42,799 bases of DNA from Poronia punctata. Lineage: Eukaryota > Ascomycota > Sordariomycetes > Xylariales > Xylariaceae. This document shows, piece after piece, positions 1 to 14,473 of the stretch. The notes beneath the pieces were generated by a model. It worked only from the letters and a program-made list of their open reading frames with translations, was not told the origin of the DNA and did no database searches. Each line of letters opens with the position of its first letter. Position 1 is the first letter of the stretch. Position numbers and translations under genes: made by a program. The stretch lies in the NCBI GenBank assembly GCA_022579005.1, contig MU401730.1, positions 1-42,799 on the forward strand, read 5' to 3'.

Positions 1-3000
1 ATAATTATAGTTTTTATAAAAATTTAAAGCAAAGTTATTGTTTATTATTAAAAGTTTTAAGTTTAGCTTATTAATAAGCTTGTTTTTTTAAAAAACACTT
101 TTAGTAGTTTAAAGGTTTAGGTTAAGGTTTTTTAGTGCTTAGTATTTTTTATTATTTTTATAAAAAGCTTAAAGCTGTTTTATAAAATAGTAGCTATATA
201 GCTATTGTTTATTTATTTTAGCAAGCTTATAGCGTGCATTACTTATAGCTTTAGTAATTTAGTATAGCTTATTTTATTAATATAAAAGCTTTTTGTTGTT
301 ATTTTTATTAATTTTAAAAAAAGTATTAAATAAAAGCATAAAGTTATTAACGTATATTTTAAGCTAGATTTTATAAGCATTTTGTTAATTTTATTAATTT
401 GCGTTGTTTTTTTGTTTTAAAGTAATAATTTTTTTTATGCGTTTAATATTTTTTATATAATATTTTAGCTACTTTATTTTTAACGCTATTAAATTAGTAT
501 AATTAAAAACTAAATCTTACTATAGTACTTGCTATGTTAGCATAACGTTTTTAATTAGTAAAATAAGTAAATGTTTATAAACTAGTTTATATAAGCTATA
601 CTTATAGTATTAAATAATAACGTTGTTTATTAAAATAGCAAAGCTTAGGTAATCTAGCTAGTTTTTTTTAGTTTTATTAGTTACTTTTATAAGCATTATT
701 TTAATTAAGCAGTGCTTACTTTTAATAAAGCCTTATACTTAAAAGTAATAAGCTAGCTTATAAGCTATATAATATTTAAAGTGCTTAGCTACTATAACAA
801 CTTTTTTTTTAAATTTACTTTTATTATTGTACTTAATACGCAGTGCGCTATTGTAGTAATATGCTATATATTTGCAAAAAAACTTAAACACTAACTTAAA
901 GTTTACTTGCTAAAAAGCTTTAGCTTTAAAAAAAGCTGTTTATTTATATTATGTTTTAACTAAAGCAAAAAAATTTTTATAAAATAGCATAGTTTAAATA
1001 TTAATAACTTATAAGTATAAAAAGCTAATAAAAACGTTATACTAGTACTGTTTTTTAAGCAAGCTACTTTATAACTTTTAATAATTAAAATAAAACTTAA
1101 TTGCTAAGTAAATATTTTTAGCAAAGTTAAGCTAATAATAAAGTTGCAAAATTTATTAAATTACTAAGTTAATTTTTTTATAGCTAAAAGCTAAGTAAAT
1201 TTTTTAAATAATTAACTTATGCTTTTTTAAAAAATTAATATATTGCTTAAAAGTAAAATGCTAAGTTGCTTGTTTTTATAAAGTACTATTGTATATAAAG
1301 TGTTAATATGCGTAATTTTTAAACTTTTTTTATTTACGTTTATTATTATAGCGTTTTAAAACAATATTAGTAATAAGAAATTAGGCAATTTTTTAACTTT
1401 TTTAGGTTTATTAAACTATAAGCTTTAGCAGTAGCTTAATAAGCTAAATTAGGTAGCTAAAAGCAAGTAACTTATAATTAAATTCTAAGGCTTTATTTGC
1501 GCTTGTTTATAAGTTAGCTTAAACTATATTAACGTTTATAAATATAGTGCTAAGCTAAGTGTTAATAAATTGCTTTACGTTACTTTTTTACTTATTATTA
1601 TTATTGTTAGTAAGCTTTTAAAGTTGTTAAAATAAGCTATTTATAGCTATGTATTTTTTTTTTAGTATATAGCAAAGCTTAAAGTTAAATATTTTAATAT
1701 ATAAGATCTACTAAGTAAAGATTGTATTTAAAAAAGTAAAAAACTTATTATTTAGCTAGGTAATTAAAACTTTTGCGTTAGTTTTTAAAATAAATTGTAT
1801 ACTATAAAAGTAATTTTATAAGCGCTTTAATAACTTAATAACGCTAAAAGCTTTTTTTTTTATAGCGTTATAGTTTAATTTAAAGCTTTTTTAATATTTT
1901 AACTTATATTAAGCTAGCTTAATTTTTTTATCTACTTTTTAAGTTAAAATATATTTTTATTTAATTTTAAAAGTATTAGTTTAAAAGTAAATTTGCTTAT
2001 TTTTATAATTAATAGTAATTAAAAGCAATATATTAATTAAAGCAAGTTTTAATTAATTTATAAACTATTATTACTTACTTTTTTAAATAAAAGCTATATT
2101 TTTTAATAAAAAAATAATAAAAAGTATATAAATTTAAAAATAGTTTTTAATTTATATTTTATAATAAATAATAATTTTAAAAAAAGCTTTAATATTTATA
2201 ATATTTTTATATATAAGCTATTTTTTAATTTTAATAACTTTTATATTAATAAGCTTTTTTTTATATATTTTATATATAAACTTAATAATTTTTATAAATT
2301 AGCAATACTATTTGCTTTTTATAGCACTTAAAGTAAAACTAGCTAGTTTTAAGTTAAAAAATATAATATTAATATTTTTTAAATATTTTAAAATATATTG
2401 CTTAATTTTAAAAGCAACTTTTTAATTATTATAATATAATATAAAGCTTTTAATTTTTATATTATTAAAAAAAGGCTTATATTTTTAAAAAGTAATATTA
2501 AAAAAAACTTATATAATAATATATAAAAACTAAGTAATAAAGTTTATATAGCTTTATAGTAAAGTTATTATTTAAAATAATTTAAGCAAAGTATTAAATA
2601 TAGTTAAAGTATAGCTATAAATAAAAAAATTAATTTAGTTATAGCTAAAAAATAAGTTACTAACTAATATAATAACGTATATAGTAAATTTTTTTATAAA
2701 CTTATTATAGCTTTATAATAAAACAGCGTTTTAAATAATAATAATATTAAGCTTAATAGCTAAGTTAATAAAGTATAAGCTTTTTTTAAGCTTTTTAACT
2801 ATAAACTATATATTATAATATAGTAAGCTTGCTTTTTTTAAAACTTTAATTTTAAAGTATATTTATAAAACTTTAATAACTTTATTTTTTAGTAGCGTAA
2901 AAATTAAAATACTTTTAGCTTGCTATACTTTATAAAGTACTGCTTTAATTTTATATAGCAAAGTAATACTATTATTAGTACATTTTATTTTAAAAAAATC

Positions 3001-6000
3001 TTATACTAAAGCTATTTTTTTATAAAAAAAATCTTTTAGCAAAACTGTTTTTTTTATATTAATAAAGTTAGTTTTTTTTAAGCTTTAAAGTAGCTTTATA
3101 ACCTTTTTCTAAATAAGTTGCGTTTTTTAAAAGTATTTTATAAATTAAAACTAAATATTTTTATAAATACTTTTTTATTATAACTAAGTTTTATTTTTAA
3201 TATTTATAACTTTTTTTTTAATAGCTTTTCTTTTTAATTATATATGCTTAAAAAAGTTATTTTATTTAGTAAAACATTATTAAAAAAAATAAACTTTTTT
3301 AGCTTTGCTTTTATATATAGTAAAAATATTAAATAACTTAATTAAAGCGCTTAGTTAATTTACTTTTTTAGTAGTAATAATGCTAGTTTATTAAGCTTTA
3401 TAATAAACCTTTTAAGTAGTATTATAAAAAATATTTATAAAAGTATTATTATATAATATAGCTTATATAGTTTTATTATTAGCTAAACTAATTAAAAATA
3501 TATTAAAAAAGCTAAAATTAATACTATATTTATAATTAAATACTATAGCATTTTTAAAATAAGTAAAGCTAAAGCTAGCAATATTTAAAAGTAAGCTTTT
3601 TTTAATATTAAGCACTATATTAAAATTCTTTTTTAAAAAATACTATAAAAAACAGCGTTATAATTTATAACTAAAGCAATATTTTAATTATAATAAAATA
3701 AATTAAGCTTATTATTATTATTACTATTAGCTACTTTTTTAATAGTTGCTTAATAAAGCTTTATTATACTATTTGCTAGCTTTAAAAATAAGTAAATAAT
3801 AGCTAGTTTTTTAATATGTTAATAACTTTAAATAGCTATAATAAAAACTAGTTTTTAATAAATGCTACTAAAATTATAATTTTTATTTTTTAAACTATAT
3901 ATTATATATAAAGTAGTTATTTTAATAATATAAAAATATATTTATTTTAATAATAAAATTTATACTTAAAAGCAAAAAAAATAAAGTATATTATTTTAAA
4001 ATAATATATAAAAAAAATTAATACTTTGCTTAGCAAGTTATACTTTAGTTTTAATAATATTAATATAGCTAACTTTATTAATATTATTATTATAGCTTTT
4101 TTAAGTAAAACTAGTTTATTAAACTAGTAAAGCGTATTTTAAAATATATATTTTAATAATAAAGCTAGCTTATATACTAATATTAATAATTTTTATAATA
4201 AGCTTGCTTTACTTTTTTATGCTTATAATAATAATATTTTTAAAGCAAGTTTAAATATAGTTAATAATTATATACTACTTTAAAGCTATAAAAAATATTT
4301 AAAATAAAGTTAGCTTTAAATTAAAGCTTTAAGTACTTAGTTAAATATTATTTTATAAAATATTAAAAGTAACTATTATAATATTAATATAAAAATAGCT
4401 GCTTATATTAGTTATTTATTATAATGCATTTTTTATAAGCTAAAATTTAGTTTACTAAATTAAAGCTATAAAGCAATTAGTTAATTTTAAAAGCGTAATT
4501 ATATTAAGCTATAAGCTAAGCAGCTTACTAAAGTTTATAGCATTAATTAAAACTTAACTTTTGCTTTTTTAGCTAAATTAGTATTTAATATTTTTAAACG
4601 CTATATAAATAGTTTTTTTTATTTTTAACTATAATATTTTAAACAATATAGCTAATTTAATAAATTAACATATTAGCATAGCTTAGTACTTTAAAAATTA
4701 TATTTTTAAGCATAATATTAACTTTTTTTAAAAGTAGCTAATTAACTTTAATATTTTATTACTATTAAGCTTTTATATAAATATTAAGTATTTATTTTAT
4801 ATTAGCTTTTTTATTTTTAAACATATTTTTTATAGTAGTAAAAAGTAAATTAAATATTTTAACTTTTAAAGTAACTAATTAAATATTTAATTATAGCAAA
4901 ATATTTTTATTTTTTAAGCAAAAATTTTTATAAGCTTTTAGTAAATATAAACTTATATAAAAAGTAGCTTATATTAGTTAATAATAAATATTTTAGTAGC
5001 TATTTTATTATTACTTTTTTTAACTTTTTTTATAACTTTTATATTATTAAAATTAATAATAATAATATAAATAAAATCTTAAGTTTAGTTTATATAAACA
5101 TAGCTTTTATTTTTATATATAAATAAGTTATTATCTTAGTATAAAGCTTTAACTATGCTTATATTGTTAATATAAATAAAAAGTTTAATATTAATAACGT
5201 TTGTTATAGCTAAAGCGTTTTATTAATTTTAAATATTAGCTATTTATATTAATTAAATATACTTTATTTATAATTATTATACTACTTTAAAAGCTACGTT
5301 TTATAAAATTAAATTATGCTTTTTAAGTTTATAATATGCTAAAAAGTAAAAGTTATAGTTATTAGCTAAGTTATTTTTTTAAATATAGTACAATACTTTA
5401 ATTTTAATATTTTTATACTTTTAGGTAAATATAATAATATTACTAAGCAAAGCAATATATTAAATATGCTTAAGTAAGCGATTTTTTTTTAAAGTACTAC
5501 TAAGTATTAAAATATATAATTTTATTTTTATTAAAGTTATATACTTTTAAATAGTTTTATTATAATAAAGGTTTTTTAAATATACTTAATACTTATAACT
5601 AAATACTTTTTAATTTAAATAGCTTTAGTAACCTTTTTATTTTTATTTACTATAATTGCTTTATTAGTTTATTAAATATATTATAGCTTATGTGCTTTAT
5701 TAATTATAATTAATAAAAGGCTAAAAAGCTAGTTAATTTATTATTTTTTATTATTTTTTTATAATAACTTTTAGCTAACTTATTATAATTTTAATTTTTT
5801 AAAAACATAAAATAAAGTTATTTATAATAATAATAAGCTTTTATTTTATAATAATTACTAGCTAGCTATTAATTATAGCTATACTTTTTGTTTATTAAGC
5901 ATTTTATTAATTTTTAAGCTAAGTTATAGTAGCTTTAATAAAATATAAATAAAAAAGCTTATTAAGTTTTTTAAAAAGCTTAAACTTTTTTTTAAATAAG

Positions 6001-7756
6001 CTAAGATTTTTTTTACTTTACTTTTAATATTTTTAAAAGCAAGATTTATTTATTACTTAAAAGTTAAGCTTATTATAAAGGTTTTTATAAGTAAATTATT
6101 TAAAATTATTAAATCTTAGTTAATAAATAAAAAAATAGCTTAAATTATAAAGTTAAGTATTTTTTATAAAAAGCTTTAAACTATAATATTATTAAAATAT
6201 AGTTTATTATAAGGTTTAATATTTTAATAAAAAAAATAATATTGCTAAAAGTATTTATATAAGCTTTTAATATTATTTAACTAAAATATATTTTTATAGT
6301 TATAAAGTATAGTAATAATAAAAAATTTTTACTTAAAATTATTTAAATAAAAATAATGCTTAATAGTATTATAAGTAATATTTTAGTTTATATAATTTTT
6401 TTAAAAAAAAATTAATTACTTATAAACTTTATAAGTTAAAGTATATTAAAGCAATAATTAAATATAAGCTTTTAAAGTTATATAATAATTATTAAAGTAA
6501 TAAAAAACCTTTTTAAGCTAGTTTATTGCTTTAATACTATTAAAAAAAAAGTTAAAACGCTTTAAAAGGTTAAAATAAGTTATATATTGCTAAAAAACGT
6601 AAACGTTATATAAAACAGCAATAAAATAATTAATAAAAACTAAAGTTAAGTTTTTATAGCTTATAGTTAAAGTATTAAAAATAAAAGTTAAAATAAGTTT
6701 TTAGCTAAAAAATAATAATAAAGTAAAAGTTTTAGCTAACTTAAAAGCTTTAAGCTTTAAGTTAATAATAAAAAGCAATATAAAGCTAGCTAAATATAAA
6801 TAAATAGTTAAAAATATTGCTTTTTAAATAAAAGCAAAGTTTAGTAAACTGCTTTAGTATTATTTTAAAGCAAAAAGTTTAAGTAATATAAAATAATAGT
6901 TTAAATTATAGTTTTTATTTATAAAACTATAAAGCTTTATAAAAAGCAACGTATTAAATAAAAAAACTATATAAAATAATATAAGCTAAAATAATAAAGT
7001 GCAAATATATTAAAAAGCTAATATTAATTAAAAAAAATATAATAAAAAAGTATTAGCTAGTATTTATATTTAGTTAAAATTTTAAAAGTTTTTGCTTAAG
7101 CAAGCTATTAATTTTTAAAGTTTTTATTAAAAATTTAATTTTTAAGTTGTTTTAGTTTTTAACTACTAGCCTATATATATATAGCTTTAAGTATAGCAAA
7201 CCTTTTTTATACTTTATAAAATATGCTACCTTTTTTATTTATTATAATATTTAAATTGTTTTAGTTTTTTAGTTTTTTTTAGTTTTTTAGCTATTTATTT
7301 TCTAGTTTTTTTTTAGTTCTTTTATATTTTTACTTTTTTTATATTACTATTAAAAGTATTTTTTAAGTTATAGTCTTATAGCTTTATTAAATTAAAAATA
7401 GTAAGCTAGCTAAATTATATTTTATAGTTTTAGCTTTATAGCTTAATTTATATAGCTTTTATTGTTTAGTTTTAAACTATAATAATTTAGATATTTTTAA
7501 GGCTTTTTTATAATATATTATTTTTATACTAAAGCTTTTAGCTAATTTTTATAATTTTTAAAGTTTAAAGTAAGCTAGTATTTTTTTTTTATTTCTTTAG
7601 TTAAATTATTAGTAGTTATAAAAATTTATTATATTTTTAGCTTAAGCGTGTTTATATATATAAGCGTATTATTAATTTTTAGCTTTTTGTTTTTTATATA
7701 TAATCTATTTTATAAAAAAAAGCCTTTATAAATTTTATATTTAAGCAAAATTACTA
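1..7756. repeat. AT-rich, RIP-like mutated block with no gene
   Basis: The block is dense in TAA and TAG in all frames and has no open frame worth calling. A count over the first 600 bases gives 37 C and 67 G. Surviving C lies almost only in AC or GC and often inside AGCT. This is the appearance of old repeated DNA saturated with C-to-T changes on both strands. I cannot name the original elements. I see no telomere-type repeat, tRNA or CRISPR array. Confidence 0.8.
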
Positions 7757-8057
7757 TTATAATAAAATTAAAAATTTTTAAAAATTACTTTAACTTTATA
7801 CTAAAAAAAGTTTAAATAAAGTAAACATATTAACTAGGTTTTAAAGGCTTTATATTAATTACAGCTTTATAAAAATATTTTAAAAAGTATAACTTAATAT
7901 ATTATATATATAATAAATAGCTAGGTATTTAAGTTTAAAAAGCAACGCAAAAATAATAGCTATATATATAAAAACAAAAATCAAGCTAGCCCCTTTTAAT
8001 CTTATAGCTACTTTATAATATAAAGCGTAACTAGCATGCATACTAATTACGTTGCAA
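7757..8057 (-). mobile_element. MITE copy A (TA target site, inverted relative to copy B)
   Basis: On the minus strand this 301-bp segment aligns end to end with 28709-29008, with mostly C/T and G/A differences. TA lies directly outside each end (7755-7756 and 8058-8059). Its ends are mutated versions of the copy B terminal repeats: TTATAATAAAATT on the left, and TTGCAACGTAATT read on the minus strand at the right. It has no coding capacity. Non-coding size, short terminal inverted repeats and a TA duplication fit a MITE mobilised by a Tc1/mariner-type transposase. The family name is inferred from the target site only. Confidence 0.75.
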
Positions 8058-8660
8058 TATTTAATAAGTTTATAAAAAGGCCTAATTATTTAAAAAGCAT
8101 ACTAGCAAAATATAGTTTTTACTTTTATTATAAAAGTAAAGTTAATAGTTTTAAAATTAATAAGTAAAAAAGCTATAGTACTAAAGCGTTTAATAGCTAA
8201 TATAAAGCTGAATTTTAACTAAAACTAAAAAATTTACTTTAATAATATATAAGCAATTTACTTAGCAATAAAAAATAAAAAATATATTAATACTTAATGA
8301 AAATATATTAATATATAAAATATATAAATATATAAGCAATATTAAAAAAGTTTATTTAAAATTAAATATATAATAATAGCTAATATGCTAGCTAATAAAC
8401 TTACTAAAAACTTATTTTAAAAAGCATTTAAACATTTTAAATTATTATTAAACTTATAACAAATTTTAATACTACTACTAAAAATAAAAAACTAACTTTA
8501 AAAAGTAGCAAAGTATTGTACTTTAATTAAAAAAAAGTGTAAATATTAAAAGTTTATTATAAAACTTTAATATTTATATTTAAACTAGCTAATTAAAACT
8601 ACTTAAAAATAATATAATAAACAAGCGTAAAATAAAACTAATTTAATTTTTTTTAAAAGC

Positions 8661-8694
8661 TTTTTTACTTTTTTTTTTTTACTTTTTTTTTTTT
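8661..8694. repeat. poly-T low-complexity tract
   Basis: Runs of T are interrupted only by two AC steps. This is a simple-sequence tract within the AT-rich block, with no sign of function. Confidence 0.7.
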
Positions 8695-9513
8695 AAGCAT
8701 TAATAGTATATTGCTAACTTTAACTATTACAAGCTTTATAAGCATTATAACTATTACTATATACTTTTTACTAAAAAATGCTAAGACTTTAAAAGCTAAT
8801 AGTAATATTTTAAGCTAAAATAAGCTTTTTATTGTTTATTATAAGCTTATTAAGCTTTGCATTTTTAACTTTATAATTTTTTAGTTTAAGCATTTAAAAT
8901 ATAATATTTTATATTTTTTTAAAAAAATACTTGCTACTAAATATTCTTTTTAAAATAAAAGTAAATAATACGCTAATAAAAATTATTATAATACTTATTT
9001 AAAGTATTAATATACTTATATAACTTTTTAACTTTTTAAAATAAAGTTAAATACTTATAAGTATTAAAAATAAAAGTAAAATACTTATTTAATTTTTAAT
9101 AGTTACTTTTGCTTTAAGTATTTTAAATAAAGCATTAGTATATAGTATAACTTAAGCAAAAAGCAAGCAATAAGCTTAGCTAGTAGTATAACGTAAGCAA
9201 AAACGATAATTTAAGTTAGCTATATTATAATAACTAATTTTAAAAAATAAATAAACAAAATTATATATTATAACTAAAAATAATTAGTATATAAAATATT
9301 TTAATAAGTACTTAGTTATAATTTAAATATAACTTTTTACTTTTTTTTATAAATAAAAAAAGCAAGTATTTTAATAATAGCTTTATTAGCATATAAAAGC
9401 TAATTTAAAGTGCATAGCCTTATATAATTATAATATAAAATATAATTTCTATTTATATTAAACTTATTAAACTAAATATTATTATTACTATTATTATTGC
9501 TTTTTTTATTAAA

Positions 9514-9573
9514 ACTAAAGCTAATAAAAATAAAAGTATTTAAACTAAAGCTAACAAAAGTAAAAGTATTAAA
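9514..9573 (+). repeat. two-copy 30-bp tandem repeat
   Basis: A unit beginning ACTAAAGCTAA is followed 30 bp later by a near copy (9514 and 9544). The period is a multiple of three and keeps a short frame open, which accounts for the Lys/Leu-rich open frame over 9497-9724. That frame has no other support. Confidence 0.55.
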
Positions 9574-10170
9574 AATAAGCTATAAAACTTATAGCTATTT
9601 ATTAAGCACTAAATTTAAACAAGCGTTAAATAACATATTTAAGCATTGCTTTAGCGCTTGCTTTTTTTTTACTAAATTAAAAACGCATAGTAAAATAATA
9701 TATATAAAGAAAAAAAACTTTTAAAAAAGACTTTAACTAAAAATAAAAAAAACTATGCTTAAAAGCTTTTTATAGCTTTTAAGCAATAGCTTTTTTTTAA
9801 TATAAATTTTTTTTTAATAAAATAAGCAACTATATAATAAAAGTAAATTAGTATAGTTAAATAAAAAAGCAAGCATTATAATATATTAAAAATGCTTTAA
9901 CTTACTATATAAACTTTTTATAATAAGCTTTATTATAAAAATAAATAAAAAATAAAAAACGTGCTTTTAATTAAAAAATATAATAAATTATAGCTTAAAA
10001 TGCTAACTAAAGCAAAAAACATACTTTTTTTATATACTAAAGCTTTTTACTACTTTTTAAAGCTAATTAAAAAGTTTATAGTATTAATAGTTTATTTAGC
10101 TATACTAGTATAGCAAAAAAAATTATAATTAAATTAAGTGCTATAAAAAATATTATAATAAAAATAAAAA

Positions 10171-10370
10171 AAGTATTTATAATATTATTAAGTTGCTTGC
10201 TAGCAACTTATATTTTAAATAAAAGCATTAAAGTATTTATAGTATATTTAAATTATTTACTAAAAATTAATATTTTAAGCAAAAATATAAAAGTACTTAT
10301 AATATTATTTAGTTGCTTGCTAGCAAAATTTTTATTTATAATATTTTTAAGCTGCTTACTAGCAGCTTTT
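10171..10370 (+). repeat. dispersed hairpin repeat (three copies)
   Basis: A segment of about 40 bp ending AGTTGCTTGCTAGCAA occurs at 10171 and again exactly 120 bp later at 10291. A third shorter copy of the hairpin begins at 10350. Copy one forms a 7-bp stem AAGTTGC/GCAACTT around TTGCTA (10190-10209). Copy three forms AAGCTGC/GCAGCTT. The middle copy has lost one arm. Role unknown. Confidence 0.6.
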
Positions 10371-13300
10371 TTTACTTTTTTTTGCTAACGTTAATAAATA
10401 TAATATATTATAAAATTACTTTTGCTTAATAAATTAAATAATAAAAAAATAAGTAATTAAGCTAAGCGCTTTGCTTATTATTAATAATGTTTATAAATAT
10501 AAGTAACGTTTAAATAAGCACTAGCTTTACTTATAAATACTTTATTAAAAACAAGCTTTATTGCTAGCAAAAATATAAAAAAAGTAAAAAAAGCAAAGTA
10601 GTTATTATAGCAAATTATAATGAAAAGTATATAGTAAGCAACTATAAGTAACTTAAAAGCTTAGTTAAGCATAGTAACCTTTTTATAAGCATTAAAATTG
10701 TTATTTAAATACTTATTAGCTTTTGCTATAGATTTTTAGCTAGTAGTAGCAACTTTTAAGCAAGTATTAGTATTATTATTAAAGTGCTTGTTTTTTAAAA
10801 CCTATTTAGTAAAGCTTTTTTTTAATATAACTAGCTTTGCTTTTTTTAAATAGCAAGCTAAAAACTATATTAAATATAAGCATAAAATGCTTTAATAAAA
10901 GTAAACTTATAATTAAAATAAGTTAAATAAGCATAATAAGTAATATAAAAAAGCTTATAAGCATACTAGCTTTATTTCTTTTATAATAAAACATTATAAA
11001 AGCTAAATTATACTTGCTTATGCTATAAAAGTTTTTTATATAAGCTTAAGCTAAAAAAGCAGCAACATTTTTTATATTAAAGTTTATATTAGTATACTTA
11101 GCTATAGCTTAAAACTTTTTTTTTAAATAATAAACTATTTATGCACTAAAAATAAGTTTAAAATTTATATTATATACTATAAAACAGCGTAGCAAGCATT
11201 AAATAAAAAAGAAATGCGCGTATTATTTACTTTATAATTAAAAAGCGTAATAATGTTTTAAATACTTTAAAAATTAATTAAAAACTAATGCTTATATGCT
11301 AAGAAGTAATAATAAGTATATAAAAAAAAATTTAAAAGCAAAAATATAAAAAAAAAAAGTTAAAAAGTTTAAAAAAATATTTAAGCTTATAAAGGTATTA
11401 GTATAAGCAAAGTAAATAAATAGCAAATATAACTAAGTACTTTAATATAATATAAAATACTTAAAAGTACTTAGTTTAAATATAAGTATATTTAATATAT
11501 TTATAAGCTTATATAAATAATATAATACTAAAGTATTTTAATTACTTTAACTTATTTTAACTATAACATATTATAATATATTTTTAAATATGTACTTATA
11601 TTTAAAAAAAACTTAAAAATTGCTAGTATTTATATAATTACTAGCACTTTATAATTATTATAATATATTTTAAATATATAAACGTATTTAAAAATTAGCT
11701 TATATACGCTAACATTATTATTTTATTTATAATAATTTTCTTTTATTTACTTATATTATTTTACTAGTTAACATTTAAAGCTATTTATAATAGTTAGCTT
11801 TAAATAAAGAGTATATAATAAATAAAGTATATAACCTAGATTTAAAAGTATTAAAAGTACTTTAAGTAACTAAGTATATAGTAACTTTAAATTAAATAAA
11901 GTAAAATATGCTGCGCGTATTTTAAGCCATTATATAATATATACCTATACCTAAAAGGTACTAAAAATATATAAAGCACCTTAAACCTAGTTAAATACTT
12001 TTATAAATTATAATTAATTGTATTATATTTTTAAGCGTATAGTTTTACTTTTAATGCTTTGCACCTATTTTAATCTACTTTGTTTGCTATAACTTATTGT
12101 TAGATTATATTTTTTAAAATAAGCTTTACTTATTTTTCTAATATTAAATTAATTATTGCTTAATTTACTAATATGTGCTAAACGCTCTTTTATTCTAGTA
12201 ATAACTACTTAGTTATCTTTAAAGTAGACCTATTATTTATTATATATTTAATAAAAAACCGTTAACTTAAACCTATTTAAGCAAACTTTTTAAAAATAGC
12301 TATATAAAATAAAATAGTAAAAAAATAAAAACTTAAAAGATTCTTTTTTAATAAGTGCTAATATAAAAGCTTAAACGTGTTATATTACTAAAAGATAATA
12401 GCTAACTAGCTTTTAACTATTAATATAAGCTTTAAAAAAGGTAAAAAAAGATTTTAATAAAATAGTATATATTGCTTAATAATATAATAATAGTATGCTA
12501 TAAAGCTAAAAAATAATAAAGTACTTAGTATTATAGTAATAAAAAATATTAATTATTATATAAGTAAAAATATGCTAAATATTTACTAAAGTAAAAAAAG
12601 TTAATAAATAACTTAAAAGCGCTTAAATAATTTAAAACCCAAACTAATAGCTTATTTAAGTAATAAATAAATTAAAACTAAAGCAAATTAGTATATATTA
12701 ATAATAAGTTTATAAAGTATTAGCATTATAATAAAAAAGCTATATAGCTAAATATTACTTAAAAAATAAGTAGTTAGTATTAAATTGCTAATTAAGTAAG
12801 GCTAAAGAAAAACTATTTAAATAATATAAAAGTAAAGTATATAAGGTTTAAATAGCTTAATTAAACTTTAAAAATAAAACGTTAAAAGCTAAGCTAAAAT
12901 AAAATAATATATTTAATTTATTTTAGTAAAGTTTTATAAAGCGTTTAGCATTATAAAGCTCTTTTAAGCAATAGCTATAGTTTTTTTTAAGTAATAAGCA
13001 AAAGTTAAAAAAGGTTATTATAAATATAAATATAAAAGCTTAAGTTAATATTATATATAAAAACTTTATAAAACACGTATAAAAAGTAAATATTTTAATA
13101 CTTTTATTAATAAAATTAAATAAAAAGTTAATAAAGTGCTAAGTAGCTTATATAGCTAGTTTTTAAATAGTTAAAATTTAAGATTTTAAAAAAGACTTTT
13201 AAGCAAGTATTTTATAGAATGTATAAAAAATAAAAAGTATTAAAGCTTTTAATATTATAGCTAAAAATAAGTTAATTTAATATATTATTAAAATAGCTTT

Positions 13301-14473
13301 TATTTAATAGTTTTATAATAAGTTTTAAAAAATGAATTTTAAAATGTTTGCTATAAATATAGTTAATAGTTAAGCAGCGTATGTTGCTAACTTAATAAAT
13401 ATAAGTATTAGTTTTTAAAAAATTACTATTTTTTAAAATTAATAATAAACCTAGCACTAAAAACAAAATTAATTTATTTAAATATTTTAGAGCGTTTTAA
13501 AATATATACTTTAAACTATTAATAAAAACGTTACTAATGCTATAAAAAGCATAATATATAATAAACCTAGTAAAAAAAGCGTAAGTGCTATTTAGTTTAA
13601 TTTATTTTACTATAAAGGCCTAATAGTAAGTGCTTAAAAAGTACTTTAAAAAGACTTTTAAATAAGCTATATATAGTACTTAAAAGTAAATATAAAAGCT
13701 TTTATTTTATTTATATTAAAAAAACTATAATGTTTTATTTTAATTATAAAAGCTTAAATAAAGTAATTATAAAAAATAAGTATTTTTTACTTTTTATATT
13801 AAAAGGAATAAATAAGCTAAAGTTAGCAAAAAAAAATAAAGCTAAACTGTTAAAATGCTTACTATTATATTAAAATTAAATGTAGTAATAAAAAAAACTG
13901 CTTTTTAAATAAAATGTACACATTTTAAGTATATAGTTATACTTTTTAAATTAACTAATACTTTTATGACTTTTTAAGCTTATATATTAATGCGCTACCT
14001 AAGCTAATAAAGTATATTTATATAGTTTATTTAAAAAATATCATTATTTTTAAGAAAATAAAAAGAAATATAAAAAGTACTTTTAATTAGTTTATAAGCA
14101 ATTAGCAAAATATTAACTATTTATAAAGCTATTAAAGTATAAGTTTTTTAAAACTAAAATTAAATTTTAAAAGTGTATTATTATAATTAAAAAAACAAAA
14201 ATAAATTTTTATTAACTTGCTACTATTTAAAAATAAAAAGTATTAACTTTAATATATAATATATAAGTATTTCTAAAGTTTATAAACTTTAATAAAAAGT
14301 TTATAGCTAATTATTTAAACGTTATTATATTAATTATAGCTGTTTTAAAAGGTTATATTTTACTAACCTATGTTTTTAAATAAACCTAAAAGATAAATTA
14401 ACTATCTAAAAATATAAAAAAAGCTTTTATATTAGTAACTAATTTTTAATATTAAAATAGCTATTTAAATATT

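Larger units (their letters stand above)
8058..14473. repeat. AT-rich, RIP-like mutated block, A-rich on the plus strand
   Basis: There is no plausible gene. The plus strand carries more A than T by eye over much of this stretch, the reverse of about 15-22 kb. It contains homopolymer runs (8661-8694), a short tandem repeat near 9514-9573 and hairpin-bearing repeats near 10171-10370. A slightly less mutated patch lies at about 11930-12250, where TC and CC reappear. Open frames of 63-75 codons near 9.5 and 10.2 kb are repeat-driven and rich in Leu, Lys and Ile, so I do not call them genes. Confidence 0.75.

Noticed and set aside
9497..9724. Open frame of 75 codons rich in Leu, Lys and Ile
   Set aside because: It is kept open by a 30-bp tandem repeat in mutated DNA, has low-complexity composition and no motif.
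10197..10388. Open frame of 63 codons with a hydrophobic C-terminus
   Set aside because: It overlaps the hairpin repeats. The hydrophobic residues follow from T-rich codons and are not evidence of a membrane protein.
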